From: Streptomyces sp. NBC_01306
GTDB lineage: Bacteria; Actinomycetota; Actinomycetes; Streptomycetales; Streptomycetaceae
Assembly (NCBI RefSeq): GCF_026340465.1
Contig: NZ_JAPEPC010000001.1
Span: 868,001 to 932,000, forward strand
Reading direction: 5' to 3'
DNA: 64,000 nucleotides
Numbering within the stretch: position 1 is the first letter of the stretch; each line of letters begins with the position of its first letter. This document shows positions 32,906-41,138 of this stretch, piece by piece. Position numbers and translations under genes: made by a program. A model generated the notes under the pieces. The model made no database searches. It had not been told where the DNA came from and saw only the letters and a list, made by a program, of their open reading frames with translations.

Positions 32906-33526
32906 TCAGATCCTCAAACCATCGGAGAGCAGGGACAGTTGGCGGTCGAAAAGCTCGGCGAGGTCCTCGGCGCCGCCGCCCTCCGTCCAGTACCGGACGA
33001 CCGCCGAGAAGACAGCGGTGATCGCCGCGGCGGCGCAGTGCACCTCAAGGTCGCCCGGTTCGCGGCCCGTTCGCTCCACGATCAGCGCGGCGACGGCGTC
33101 CTGGCTGCGCAGCTGTTCCTCCGCCGCACGCACCCTGATGGCCGGGACGGCGAAGGCGAGCCGGGTCCTGAACAGCAGCTCTTCCCGGTCGGCGCCCAGG
33201 AGTTGGGCCAGCGAGCCGGTGAACGCGTGCCGGAGGGCGTCCACGACCGGTTCGCCGGCCGGCCGGGACTTCAGCGCCTCGGCGAGCACCGGGGTGTACT
33301 CGTCGACGAGGACCACGTCCTCCTTGGTGGGGAAGTACCGGAAGAAGGTGCTGGGCGAGACCTCGGCCGCCTCGGCGATCCGGTCGACCGTCGTCGCCGC
33401 GTACCCCTGCTCGGCGAAGAGGCGGTACGCCTCCCGCCGGATGGTCTGCCGGGTCTTCAGCTTCTTGCGCTCGCGCAGCCCGGGAGCGGGCGTCGCGGAG
33501 GCGGTCGGGGTCTCCGTGGGGCTCAT
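32906..33526 (-). CDS. TetR family transcriptional regulator
   Basis: A 206-residue TetR-type repressor. After a Thr/Pro-rich tail of 17 residues come KKLKTRQTIRREAYRLFAEQ and the helix-turn-helix TVDRIAEAAEVSPSTFFRYF, then PTKEDVVLVDEYTPVLAEAL, where the ligand domain begins. The C-terminal about 120 residues vary between family members and do not reveal the ligand. The gene directly precedes the PPTase gene (2 bp), so it may autoregulate that pair. A strong terminator separates it from msrB upstream. It could also be a local regulator of the mgt or other genes, but no evidence ties it there. Confidence 0.93.
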   Translation of the reverse strand: MSPTETPTASATPAPGLRERKKLKTRQTIRREAYRLFAEQGYAATTVDRIAEAAEVSPSTFFRYFPTKEDVVLVDEYTPVLAEALKSRPAGEPVVDALRHAFTGSLAQLLGADREELLFRTRLAFAVPAIRVRAAEEQLRSQDAVAALIVERTGREPGDLEVHCAAAAITAVFSAVVRYWTEGGGAEDLAELFDRQLSLLSDGLRI

Positions 33527-33607
33527 ACCGGTGATTCTCCGTGCCCGGGCCCCCGGCCGGCCACCTCGGGGGCCGCTTCCGCGGTCCCGGCCGGGAGGGG
33601 ACGGACA

Positions 33608-33655
33608 CGGGCAGGGGCCCGGCCCGCGGCGCCGACGGCCGCGGGCCCCTGCCCG
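33608..33655 (-). terminator. Strong terminator downstream of msrB
   Basis: CGGGCAGGGGCCCG (33608-33621) pairs perfectly over 14 bp with CGGGCCCCTGCCCG (33642-33655), extended after a small bulge by GCGGC/GCCGC. It begins 7 nt past the msrB stop and separates the murC-msrB unit from the TetR-PPTase genes. Confidence 0.75.
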
Positions 33656-33662
33656 GTAACTC

Positions 33663-34070
33663 TCAGCCCGCGTCCGGTGTCAGCCGCAGCGAGATGGAGT
33701 TGATGCAGTACCGCTGGTCGGTCGGGGTCGGATAGCCCTCCCCCTCGAAGACGTGCCCGAGGTGTGAGCCGCACTTCGCGCAGCGCACCTCGATCCGGCG
33801 CATCCCGTGCGAGCGGTCCTCGATCAGTTCGACCGCGTCCGTGTCCTTCGGGTCGTAGAAGGACGGCCAGCCGCAGTGCGATTCGAACTTGGTGTCCGAG
33901 CGGAAGAGCTCGGCGTCACAGGCCCGGCACGAGTAGACACCGGTCGTCTTCGTGTCCGTGTACTCGCCGACGAAGGCGGGTTCGGTGCCGGCCTTGCGCA
34001 GCACGGCGTACTCCGCTTCGGACAGCTCCGCCCGCCACTGCTCGTCCGGCTTCTCGATGTCGTACGGCAT
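33663..34070 (-). CDS. msrB: Peptide-methionine (R)-S-oxide reductase
   Basis: A 135-residue reductase repairing methionine-R-sulfoxide in proteins. Zinc is held by CRACDAELF and VRCAKCGSHLGHVF (two CxxC pairs); the catalytic Cys is in TPTDQRYCINSISLRL. FESHCGWPSFYDP contains the conserved substrate-pocket Trp and His. The start MPYDIEKPDEQWRAEL is typical, with a GAGGGAG site inside the end of murC. It lies 9 bp after murC on the same strand and probably shares its transcript, an arrangement known from other Streptomyces. Confidence 0.97.
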   Translation of the reverse strand: MPYDIEKPDEQWRAELSEAEYAVLRKAGTEPAFVGEYTDTKTTGVYSCRACDAELFRSDTKFESHCGWPSFYDPKDTDAVELIEDRSHGMRRIEVRCAKCGSHLGHVFEGEGYPTPTDQRYCINSISLRLTPDAG

Positions 34071-34079
34071 GGGGCTCCC

Positions 34080-35474
34080 TCAGCTCGACAGGTGGTCCAG
34101 GATCCGCGGGCCGAGGTCGGTGACGTCGCCCGCTCCCATGGTGAGAACGAGATCACCGGGCTTCGCCATTCCCGCGACGGTCGCGGGGACCTGCTCCTTG
34201 TCATGGACGGCCGTGACGTCGGCGCCTGCCGCGCGGGCGGCGTCGATGATCAGCTCGCTGGTGATGCCCGGGATCGGGTCCTCGCGGGCCGGGTAGATGT
34301 CCAGGACCACCGAGGCGTCCGCGAGACGGAGCGCCTGGCCCATCTCGATGCCCAGTTCCTGGGTACGGGAGAACAGGTGGGGCTGGAAGACCACGAGGAT
34401 CCGCGCGTCACCGACCGCGCCGCGCATGGCTTCGAGGTCGGCGGTCATCTCGGTGGGGTGGTGGGCGTACGAGTCGACGACCTGGACCCCCGCCGCCTCG
34501 CCCTTGAGCTGGAGGCGGCGTTTGACCCCGGTGTACTTGCCGAGCGCGGACGCCAGGTTGTGCGCCGGGATACCGAGGGCGACACCGGCCGCCAGAGCGG
34601 CGACCGCGTTGTGGGCGTAGTGACGGCCGGGGACGGAGACCGTGAAGGTCAGGAACTTCCCGTTGAGCAGGACCGTGACCTCGCTGGTCAGACCGCGCGG
34701 GGTGACCTTGTGGACGCGGACGTCGGCGGTTTCGGACGCCCCGTAGGTGACGACCTTCAGGGTGGAGAGGTCGCGGACCCGGGCGGTCAGTTCGACCGCA
34801 CCCGGCTGGTCGGCGTTGATCACCAGGGTGCCGCCGGGGACGATCTTGCCCACGAAGGTCTCGAAGGAGTCGTAGATCTCGTCCATCGAGGCGTAGTTGG
34901 CGTGGTGGTCCAGCTCGACATTGAGGACGACGGCGACCTCGGGGTCGTACTTCTGGAAGCTGCGGTCGCTCTCGTCGGCCTCCGCGACGAAGATGTCGCC
35001 CGCGCCGTGCCGGGCGTTCGTGCCGGGCCCCGCGAGGTCGCCGCCGATCGCGTACGCCGGGTCGAGTGCCAGCTCGGTCAGGGCCACCGCGAGCATCGAG
35101 GTGGTCGTCGTCTTGCCGTGCGTGCCAGCCACCGCGATGGAGCGCAGCCCCGTCATCAGCGAGGCGAGCGCGTCCGAGCGGTGCACCACCGGGATGGACA
35201 GCTCCGCGGCGCGGACCAGCTCCGGGTTGTCCTCGCGGATGGCGCTGGACACGACGACACAGGTCGCGTCCTCCGCCAGATGCCCGGCCGCGTGGCCCAC
35301 GTGCACCGTCACACCCAGCCCGCGCAGCGCCTCGGCGGCCGGCGAGTCACGGGCGTCGCTGCCCGCCACCCGGGCGCCGCGCTGGGCGAGGATCTTCGCG
35401 ATGCCCGACATCCCGGCGCCGCCGATGCCGATGAAGTGCGGTCGGTCCATGGCGGTCGGGCTACCGGGTGCCAT
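34080..35474 (-). CDS. murC: UDP-N-acetylmuramate--L-alanine ligase
   Basis: A 464-residue Mur ligase that adds L-Ala to UDP-MurNAc using ATP in peptidoglycan precursor synthesis. The UDP-binding Rossmann-like start is HFIGIGGAGMSGIAKILAQ. The ATP loop is SIAVAGTHGKTTTTSMLAVA, then EADESDRSFQKYDPEVAVVL, VELDHHANYASMDEIY and the C-terminal VVDSYAHHPTEMTADLEAM, all family-specific. The start is ATG 35474 (MAPGSPTAMDRPH); the internal ATG at MDRPH is also plausible. It lies outside the main dcw cell-division cluster in this window, which is normal for some Actinobacteria, and is followed by msrB. Confidence 0.97.
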   Translation of the reverse strand: MAPGSPTAMDRPHFIGIGGAGMSGIAKILAQRGARVAGSDARDSPAAEALRGLGVTVHVGHAAGHLAEDATCVVVSSAIREDNPELVRAAELSIPVVHRSDALASLMTGLRSIAVAGTHGKTTTTSMLAVALTELALDPAYAIGGDLAGPGTNARHGAGDIFVAEADESDRSFQKYDPEVAVVLNVELDHHANYASMDEIYDSFETFVGKIVPGGTLVINADQPGAVELTARVRDLSTLKVVTYGASETADVRVHKVTPRGLTSEVTVLLNGKFLTFTVSVPGRHYAHNAVAALAAGVALGIPAHNLASALGKYTGVKRRLQLKGEAAGVQVVDSYAHHPTEMTADLEAMRGAVGDARILVVFQPHLFSRTQELGIEMGQALRLADASVVLDIYPAREDPIPGITSELIIDAARAAGADVTAVHDKEQVPATVAGMAKPGDLVLTMGAGDVTDLGPRILDHLSS

Positions 35475-35519
35475 ACGGGTGTCTCCCCAAGCTGTACGTG
35501 CGTAATGGAAGGCCCCAGC

Positions 35520-35972
35520 CTATTCGCTGTGCGCGAAGAGTTTGAGCACCGGTACGCCCACCTTGTGACGGGCTCGCGAGGCCCAGTCCCGGTGGAAGAA
35601 CTCCTCCACGTAGTGCGGCGCGGTCAGCACGATCACCTCATCGGCCGACTGCTCCGCGACCACGGACTGCAGCAGATCGAGCGGATGCTCCTCGACGACC
35701 CGCCCGGTCGCCTTGCAGCCGGTGGCCCGCAGCGCCTCCAGCGACTGCAGGAGCGCCGACTCCGCCGGGACCCGCGCCTCCTGCCCTTCCGGCACCTCGG
35801 TCTCGCGTCCCGCCTCGTCGAGCTCGCCCAGGGCCACGTCGTCGATCGCCCGGAGCAGGAAGTCCGCCTGGTCACCGCGTGGCTGCATGAGCACGATGAA
35901 GGAGACGGGTTCGTCCCCGTGCAGCGTGGTCACGAACTCCACGTCCTCGGACGTCAGTGGTTTCTCGATCAT
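35520..35972 (-). CDS. Conserved 150-residue protein, often labelled indole-3-glycerol phosphate synthase
   Basis: A 150-residue soluble protein starting MIEKPLTSEDVEFVTTLHGD. It is conserved in Streptomyces and is, from memory, often annotated as indole-3-glycerol phosphate synthase, but it is far too short for that enzyme (about 260 residues) and none of its motifs (KRxSPSKG, E...K...E) are present. The middle (SFIVLMQPRGDQADFLLRAI) and the end (EVIVLTAPHYVEEFFHRDWA, VGVPVLKLFAHSE) look like alternating strands and helices of a Rossmann-like or universal-stress fold. Start at ATG 35972; a TTG precedes it. It lies 45 bp from murC on the same strand. Confidence 0.8.
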   Translation of the reverse strand: MIEKPLTSEDVEFVTTLHGDEPVSFIVLMQPRGDQADFLLRAIDDVALGELDEAGRETEVPEGQEARVPAESALLQSLEALRATGCKATGRVVEEHPLDLLQSVVAEQSADEVIVLTAPHYVEEFFHRDWASRARHKVGVPVLKLFAHSE

Positions 35973-36094
35973 CAATACGCTCGTGAACAACTGAGGGCCC
36001 TTCTGCTGAAACCATCCTTCCCCGTGCCCGCACGGGGTCTGCGATCTAAGTCTGCCCAATGAACAGAAAGCGGAACGGTAGATTCCGCAGATTG

Positions 36095-36892
36095 TCAGAT
36101 CCGAAGGTATCGGGCAAAAAGGAACCCGGCCTCTTCCAGCAGCGATGCCAGGGCGAACCGGTCGGGCACCGCGAGCCCCGGACCACCCACGATGCGCTGG
36201 GCGTCACCCGATGTGAGCATCGGCGAGAGCGTCAGGCACAGCTCGTCCAGCACCCCGGCCGACACGAACTGACCGAGCATCCGCGGCCCGCCCTCGGTCA
36301 GCAGCCGCCGGAAGCCGAGAGCGGCCAGCTCCCGCACGGCCCTGGCCGGGTCGACCACGCTCGCGTCCCCCGCGATCACGACCCGCGCACCGGCCTGCCG
36401 GGCCGCTTCCAGCCGGTCCGACGGGGCCCCGGCGCCGGTGACCACCAGGGTCGGCACGAGCGGAGCGGTGAACAGCGGGAGCGAGAAGTCCAGCTCCAGA
36501 CTCGCGCTGACCACCGCGATGGCGGGCGCGGGGGCCTGCCCGGCCGCCTCGCGCCGCTCGGCGAAAGCCGCCCGCGCCCGCGCCGGGCGGTACCCCTCCA
36601 GACGTACCGTTTCCGCGCCGACCACCACCACATCGGCGAGCGCGCGCAGCGTGCCGAAGATCCGCATGTCCGTCTCGGTCGAGATCGGCTGGGAGCGCCC
36701 CTCGTGCTGGGCGGCGCCGTCCAGCGAGGAGACCATGTTGGCGCGCAGCCACCCACGGTCCTGTCCGGCGTCCACCGGATACGCGTAGGCCTCGGCAAGC
36801 TCGTCCAGGCTCCACTCACGAGCGGCCCCGCCGGGCTGCTCCGTTCCGGGAGCGGCAGCTGTCTGGTCGGTCACAGGGAGCAGGCGTCGCAT
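36095..36892 (-). CDS. RibD C-terminal (pyrimidine reductase) family protein
   Basis: A 265-residue protein of the RibD-C/dihydrofolate-reductase-like fold. LRANMVSSLDGAAQHEGRSQ is the family 'NMxxSLDG' motif, and RRLLTEGGPRMLGQFVSAGV is the NADPH loop 'TEGGP', with LDELCLTLSPMLTSGDAQRI at the end. These define the NADPH-dependent pyrimidine reductase group. The deaminase half of bifunctional RibD is absent. In Actinobacteria such lone RibD-C proteins may act in riboflavin or deazaflavin-like pathways or reduce other substrates. No rib gene is adjacent. It is divergent from zapE. Confidence 0.88.
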   Translation of the reverse strand: MRRLLPVTDQTAAAPGTEQPGGAAREWSLDELAEAYAYPVDAGQDRGWLRANMVSSLDGAAQHEGRSQPISTETDMRIFGTLRALADVVVVGAETVRLEGYRPARARAAFAERREAAGQAPAPAIAVVSASLELDFSLPLFTAPLVPTLVVTGAGAPSDRLEAARQAGARVVIAGDASVVDPARAVRELAALGFRRLLTEGGPRMLGQFVSAGVLDELCLTLSPMLTSGDAQRIVGGPGLAVPDRFALASLLEEAGFLFARYLRI

Positions 36893-36927
36893 GTCAGGCA
36901 GTGTGGCATGGCCATTACCCTGGGGTC

Positions 36928-37998
36928 GTGTCGTCGCCCATAGCTGAAGTGGTCCCCCAGTCCCTCTGCGCCCGCGAGCCGCGCGTCCCCGCCGACCGTC
37001 TGGTCGCCGAGATGGTGCCGCCGCCGCGCTTCGACTCGGTCCGCTTCGATACGTACGTACCGGACCCGAACCAGCCGAGCCAGAGCGAGGCGGTGACCGT
37101 GCTCAGCGCCTTCGCCGCGGGACTCGGCGGGGCGACGGCCAGCGGCTCGGGCCGCAAGCGCTGGTTCGGCGGCCGCAAGCCCGCCGCGCCCGCCGGGCCG
37201 CGCGGTGTCTATCTCGACGGCGGTTACGGCGTCGGCAAGACCCATCTGCTCGCCTCCCTCTGGCACGCGACGCCCGCCCCGGCGGAGCACAAGGCGTTCG
37301 GCACCTTCGTCGAGCTGACGAACCTGGTCGGCGCGCTGGGCTTCCAGCAGACCGTACGGACGCTGAGCGGCCACCGGCTGCTCTGCATCGACGAGTTCGA
37401 ACTGGACGACCCGGGCGACACCGTCCTCGTCTCCTCGCTGCTCAGCAGGCTGGTCGAGGCGGGTGTCGCGCTCGCCGCCACCTCCAACACACTGCCGGGC
37501 AAGCTCGGTGAGGGCCGGTTCGCGGCAGCCGACTTCCTGCGGGAGATCCAGGGGCTCTCGGCCCACTTCAGGCCGCTGCGGATCGACGGCGACGACTACC
37601 GCCACCGGGGTCTGCCCGAGGCCCCGGCCCCGTACGACGACGAGCAGGTCACCAAGGCGGCGTACGCGACCGCCGGGGCCTCGCTCGACCCCTTCCCCGC
37701 TCTCCTCGACCATGTCGCCCGGATCCACCCGAGCCGCTACGGCGCACTGACCGAGGGCATCAGCGCGGTCTGCCTCACGGGTGTGGAGCCGGTGGGCGAC
37801 CAGTCGACGGCGCTGCGTCTGGTCGTACTCGCCGACCGGCTCTACGACCGGGAGGTCCCGGTTCTCGCCTCCGGGCTCCCCTTCGACCGGCTCTTCAGTG
37901 ACGAGATGCTGAACGGCGGATACCGGAAGAAGTACTTCCGGGCGATCTCCCGGCTGACGGCGCTGGCACGCGACGCGAAGCCGCTAGTGGGCCAGTAG
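36928..37998 (+). CDS. zapE: ZapE/AFG1-type ATPase
   Basis: A 356-residue P-loop ATPase of the ZapE/Lace1/AFG1 family. Walker A is YLDGGYGVGKTHLLASLW near residue 105 and Walker B is HRLLCIDEFELDDPGDTV near 165. ATSNTLPGKLGEGRF is the sensor-like region, and FDRLFSDEMLNGGYRKKYF ends the protein. In E. coli ZapE acts on FtsZ at the division septum; the role in Streptomyces is inferred. The start GTG 36928 follows a CTGGGG sequence; an in-frame GTG 27 bp upstream is less good. It is 43 bp before the OsmC gene and may be co-transcribed with it. Confidence 0.93.
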   Translation: MSSPIAEVVPQSLCAREPRVPADRLVAEMVPPPRFDSVRFDTYVPDPNQPSQSEAVTVLSAFAAGLGGATASGSGRKRWFGGRKPAAPAGPRGVYLDGGYGVGKTHLLASLWHATPAPAEHKAFGTFVELTNLVGALGFQQTVRTLSGHRLLCIDEFELDDPGDTVLVSSLLSRLVEAGVALAATSNTLPGKLGEGRFAAADFLREIQGLSAHFRPLRIDGDDYRHRGLPEAPAPYDDEQVTKAAYATAGASLDPFPALLDHVARIHPSRYGALTEGISAVCLTGVEPVGDQSTALRLVVLADRLYDREVPVLASGLPFDRLFSDEMLNGGYRKKYFRAISRLTALARDAKPLVGQ

Positions 37999-38041
37999 GT
38001 TGGAGATCCGCCACCGGATCCGCCACCTGAAGGGAATCAAC

Positions 38042-38467
38042 ATGGCCACCACGCGTGTCGCTCACACGGTCTGGGAGGGCGAGCTCTTCAAGGGCTCGGG
38101 CACGGTCACCTTCGACACATCGGGCATCGGCGACTACCCGGTCACCTGGGCCTCCCGCGCCGAGACGGCGAACGGCAGGACCAGCCCGGAGGAGCTCATC
38201 GCGGCCGCGCACTCCAGCTGCTTCTCGATGGCCCTCTCGAACGGCCTGACCGGCGCGGGCAATCCGCCCGCCAGGCTGACCACGCAGGCGGAGGTCACCT
38301 TCCAGCCGGGCGAGGGCATCACCGGTATCCACCTCACCGTGGAGGGCGAGGTTCCCGGCATCGATGCGGACGGCTTCACCGCTGCGGCCGAGGACGCCAA
38401 GGCCAACTGCCCGGTCAGCCAGGCCCTCACGGGTACGAAGATCACGCTCACCGCCAAGCTGAGCTGA
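38042..38467 (+). CDS. OsmC family peroxiredoxin
   Basis: A 141-residue thiol peroxidase of the OsmC/Ohr family. The two redox cysteines are in AHSSCFSMALSNGL (peroxidatic Cys) and AKANCPVSQALTGT (resolving Cys), and RAETANGRTSPEELIAAAHS is the diagnostic stretch before the first. The protein reduces organic and lipid hydroperoxides. ATG 38042 follows GAAGGGA 8 nt upstream. It is downstream of zapE and ends before a bidirectional terminator. Confidence 0.95.
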   Translation: MATTRVAHTVWEGELFKGSGTVTFDTSGIGDYPVTWASRAETANGRTSPEELIAAAHSSCFSMALSNGLTGAGNPPARLTTQAEVTFQPGEGITGIHLTVEGEVPGIDADGFTAAAEDAKANCPVSQALTGTKITLTAKLS

Positions 38468-38479
38468 GCCGCCCGCCCC

Positions 38480-38504
38480 GCCGGCCGGGCGCACCCCGGC
38501 CGGC
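38480..38504. terminator. Bidirectional 10-bp terminator
   Basis: GCCGGCCGGG (38480-38489) and CCCGGCCGGC (38495-38504) form a perfect stem with a 5-nt loop, between the convergent stops at 38467 (OsmC) and 38511 (zinc-ribbon gene). Confidence 0.65.
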
Positions 38505-38510
38505 CCGCGC

Positions 38511-38732
38511 TCAGCCGGAGCAGGCGGTCCGGCCCGCTTCCTGCCACTCGCAGACGGGGCAGAGCGTCGCACCGCGCGTCGACTCCGGGTACTCGGTCGG
38601 CTTGCGGCACAGCACGCACTCGGCATACGAAGGGCCGCCCGGCACGGTCTCGTCCGCGGGTGGTGCGGATGGTGTGGATGCGGGTGTTGCGGGCGCGGGT
38701 GCCGCAGGGGTCTCGCAGTAGGACTCGTCCAT
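38511..38732 (-). CDS. Small zinc-ribbon protein
   Basis: A 73-residue protein. An Ala/Pro/Thr-rich linker (PAAPAPATPASTPSAPPA) precedes a zinc ribbon: YAECVLCRKPTEYPESTRG and ATLCPVCEWQEAG form two CxxC knuckles 16 residues apart. Another Cys is at residue 6 and one near the end. Small ribbon proteins like this are common in Actinobacteria and may bind metal or nucleic acid; the function is unknown. ATG 38732 (MDESYCET) is used because upstream residues are arginine-rich without a ribosome site. Downstream of it (38733-38815, upstream of the neighbouring ABC operon end) I see only short direct repeats of GCCGGGCCCCTGC. Confidence 0.75.
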   Translation of the reverse strand: MDESYCETPAAPAPATPASTPSAPPADETVPGGPSYAECVLCRKPTEYPESTRGATLCPVCEWQEAGRTACSG

Positions 38733-38815
38733 GCGTACGAGCGTACTCAGCCGGGCCCCTGCTCTTCGCGGTGCCGGCCGCACTCAGCCGGACCCTGTCC
38801 GGCCGGGCCCCTGCT

Positions 38816-39484
38816 TCAGCCCCGTCGTGCGGCGAGCGCGCTCGCGCCGGTGGCCGCCAGGGCTGCGACCAGCACCGCGAAGAGCAGGGGCAGCACCGGG
38901 GTGTGCACAGTGCCGGTCCGCGACCCGGAGACCAGGCCGTACACCGCCGACCTGGCGGGTGAGCCCCCGGTGACCAGCAGCAGGAGCGCGGCGAGTGAGG
39001 TGGCCGCGACCGACCAGCCCCTGCCGTGCAGCACCGGGCGGGTGAGGACCGCGCCCGCAGCGGCGCCGGTCAGCGCGCAGACGAACGAGGCGAGCAGCCC
39101 GGCCACCCCGGCCGGGAACAGTGGAACGGCCACCTGGTGGCTGGTGTCGGTCGGCGAGCTGATCAGCGTGATCACCAGGGTGCCCGCGCAGCCGAGCAGG
39201 GCCGCGCACCCCGCGGCGACGCCCAGCGAGGCGAGATGGCCCCGGCGCGGGCTCGTCGCGGCTGCGACGCAGTCGCGGGCGGCCGCCGGTTCCTGGTTGA
39301 CGCAGATCCGCACCAGCCAGGCCGCGACCGGCAGCAGCGCGGCGGCGGCGTAACCGAGCGAGTCGAGCACCGGATCGCCGCTCCCGGCGCCCACCGCGAG
39401 GAAGATCCCGTACAGCAGGACGGGCGCCAGCCAGCGCTGGGAGCGGAGCAGCAGAGCCGCCTGGTAGCGGAGGAGTGCGGTCAT
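38816..39484 (-). CDS. ABC exporter membrane subunit
   Basis: A 222-residue hydrophobic protein with five or six spans (LYGIFLAVGAG, YAAAALLPVAAWLVRI, ASLGVAAGCAALLGCAGTLV, VTLIS region, ALTGAAAGAVLT and LPLLFAVLVAALAATGAS). No known catalytic motif occurs. The overlap of its ATG (39484) with the ATPase stop at 39481 (ATGA) shows it is the permease partner of that ATPase. Half-size exporters of this kind in Streptomyces handle peptides, lipids or antibiotics; the substrate cannot be identified. Confidence 0.85.
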   Translation of the reverse strand: MTALLRYQAALLLRSQRWLAPVLLYGIFLAVGAGSGDPVLDSLGYAAAALLPVAAWLVRICVNQEPAAARDCVAAATSPRRGHLASLGVAAGCAALLGCAGTLVITLISSPTDTSHQVAVPLFPAGVAGLLASFVCALTGAAAGAVLTRPVLHGRGWSVAATSLAALLLLVTGGSPARSAVYGLVSGSRTGTVHTPVLPLLFAVLVAALAATGASALAARRG

Positions 39485-40335
39485 CGTTCCCCGTCGGTGA
39501 GCGGCTCCGCGAGGGAGCCGGCGGCGGTGACCGCGCGGATGTGCCAGGGCGGGCCCGCCGCGAGCAGGGCGCGCAGCAGGGCGTCGGAGTACGCGGCGGA
39601 GACGGTGAACACCGTGGTGTCCGCCCGGCTTTCGTGCACCGGGTTTCCCGGCAGCCCGGCGGGTACCACCGCTCCCGGCGGCCCGCCGGCCTCGATCCGG
39701 ACCATGCTCCCCCGGGCCGCGGCCGACTGTCCCGGCACCGCCGGGACCTGGACGAGCGAGGTCCCCTCGACCCGTAGTCGCAGGTCGGCCGCGTCCGCCA
39801 GACGCTGCGGATCGTGGTCGACGAAGACAGCCGTGGCACCGGCCGCGACCCGCTCGGCGACCGCCCGGTCGAGCTCCGCACGGGCCGCGGTGTCCAGGCC
39901 GGTCCAGGCCTCGTCGAGGATCAGCAACTCCGGCCCGGCCAGCAGCGCCTGGGCGACCGCGACCTTCTGAGCGGTGCCCTTGGACAGTTCACCGAGCGGT
40001 GTACGGGCATGGCCCGCCGCCCCGAAGCGGGTCAGCCACTCCTCGGCGCGCGCCGCAGCGTCCGCCCGCCGCAGGCCGTGGATCCGGCCGAGGTGGACGA
40101 GGTAGCCGGTGGCGGTGAACGGCAGGGCGGCGGAGAAGCGTTCGGGGACGTACGCGGTACGGGGACGGCCGGTGATCCGGCCCGCCGTCGGGGTGTCGAT
40201 CCCGGCGAGCAGCCGGAGCAGGGTGGATTTCCCGCTGCCGTTGGGGCCTTCGACCCGGACCAGCGCGCGTGCGGGCAGGTCGAGGACCACCCCGCGCAGC
40301 ACCCAGGGGCCGCCGAGGCCGTACCGGCGGCCCAC
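39481..40335 (-). CDS. ABC exporter ATP-binding subunit
   Basis: A 284-residue ATPase. Walker A is EGPNGSGKSTLLRLLAGI near residue 32, signature LGELSKGTAQKVAVAQALL near 115, Walker B LLILDEAWTGLDTAARAEL near 135, and switch His in VFVDHDPQRLADAADL. The last about 90 residues are poorly conserved, as in exporter ATPases of the CcmA/NodI type. The start is GTG 40335 with GAGG 8 nt upstream; 12 bp separate it from the AIM24 stop at 40347. The signature Ser-Lys-Gly instead of Ser-Gly-Gly is common in exporters. It is coupled to the permease gene. Confidence 0.92.
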   Translation of the reverse strand: MGRRYGLGGPWVLRGVVLDLPARALVRVEGPNGSGKSTLLRLLAGIDTPTAGRITGRPRTAYVPERFSAALPFTATGYLVHLGRIHGLRRADAAARAEEWLTRFGAAGHARTPLGELSKGTAQKVAVAQALLAGPELLILDEAWTGLDTAARAELDRAVAERVAAGATAVFVDHDPQRLADAADLRLRVEGTSLVQVPAVPGQSAAARGSMVRIEAGGPPGAVVPAGLPGNPVHESRADTTVFTVSAAYSDALLRALLAAGPPWHIRAVTAAGSLAEPLTDGER

Positions 40336-40346
40336 CGCTTCGAGCC

Positions 40347-41024
40347 TCAGTGCTGCTGCGGTTTCTCGGGCTTGGCCTCGCTGGGCCGTACGATCACGAA
40401 TCCCTCGCCCTGGAGCATCAGTTGGACGGCCTCACCGGAGCCGCCGCGGATCATGGAGCCGATCGACTGCGAGCGGTGCAGCGAGGTCTGCAGGTGGGCG
40501 GACCAGCCGACGACGGCGTCGGTGTCGACGTAGACCGGCTGCTGCGGGGTGACCGGGATGACGATGGGGTTGCCCTCGCAGATCAGCCCGAGCTTGCCGT
40601 AACCGGTGAAGAGGCTGTTGAAGAGCCCGCCGCCCGCGATGCCGGAGCCCTTCACGGTCTTGATCTCGTACGAGAGCGTGGAGTCGAAGCACAGGACGTT
40701 GCGGCCGTTGATGGTGAGCGCGTCGCCCTGCTCCACGTCGACGATGAAGCAGTTCGCCGCCTCGTGCGCGAACCAGGCCTCGCCCTGCCCGGTGACGGAC
40801 ATCAGCGGCAGCCCCTCGCCGGTGACGGCGCGCTTGAGCATTCCGCCTATGCCCTGGCCCTTGCGCTCGAACTGGAGATTCCCCCGGTAAGCGATCATCG
40901 CGCCCTGCCGCGCGAGCATGTCACCGTTGACGGTGTACTTGATCGACTTGGCGTTCTGCAGGGTCATGCCGGGGGCAGTCGCCTGCTGCGCCATGTACTC
41001 GGTCTGGAAAAGATCGCTCTTCAT
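40347..41024 (-). CDS. AIM24 family protein
   Basis: A 225-residue beta-rich protein of the AIM24/TRAP-like family, named after a yeast mitochondrial protein of unclear function. MKSDLFQTEYMAQQATAPGM, IKYTVNGDMLARQGAMIAYR and LSYEIKTVKGSGIAGGGLFN are family-typical; YGKLGLICEGNPIVIPVTPQ follows. It lacks a signal peptide. ATG 41024 is clearly the start of the domain. It is the first gene of an operon with an ABC exporter (12-bp gap to the ATPase) and ends EAKPEKPQQH. The association suggests a membrane- or lipid-linked role, but that is inference. Confidence 0.88.
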   Translation of the reverse strand: MKSDLFQTEYMAQQATAPGMTLQNAKSIKYTVNGDMLARQGAMIAYRGNLQFERKGQGIGGMLKRAVTGEGLPLMSVTGQGEAWFAHEAANCFIVDVEQGDALTINGRNVLCFDSTLSYEIKTVKGSGIAGGGLFNSLFTGYGKLGLICEGNPIVIPVTPQQPVYVDTDAVVGWSAHLQTSLHRSQSIGSMIRGGSGEAVQLMLQGEGFVIVRPSEAKPEKPQQH

Positions 41025-41138
41025 GGGGGCATCCTCACCCGGAAGATTCCCCTCCGCCAAGAATCGGTGGAGCACCGCCGGGAATCCAGGGGGAATCCGC
41101 GGGAAATCCGCTGGCACCCGACTGGCAGACTGGGGCGG

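Noticed and set aside
32906-33526. TetR gene as the regulator of mgt
   Set aside because: It is 27 kb away, sits in an operon with a PPTase, and I do not see the mgt palindrome in its own upstream region.
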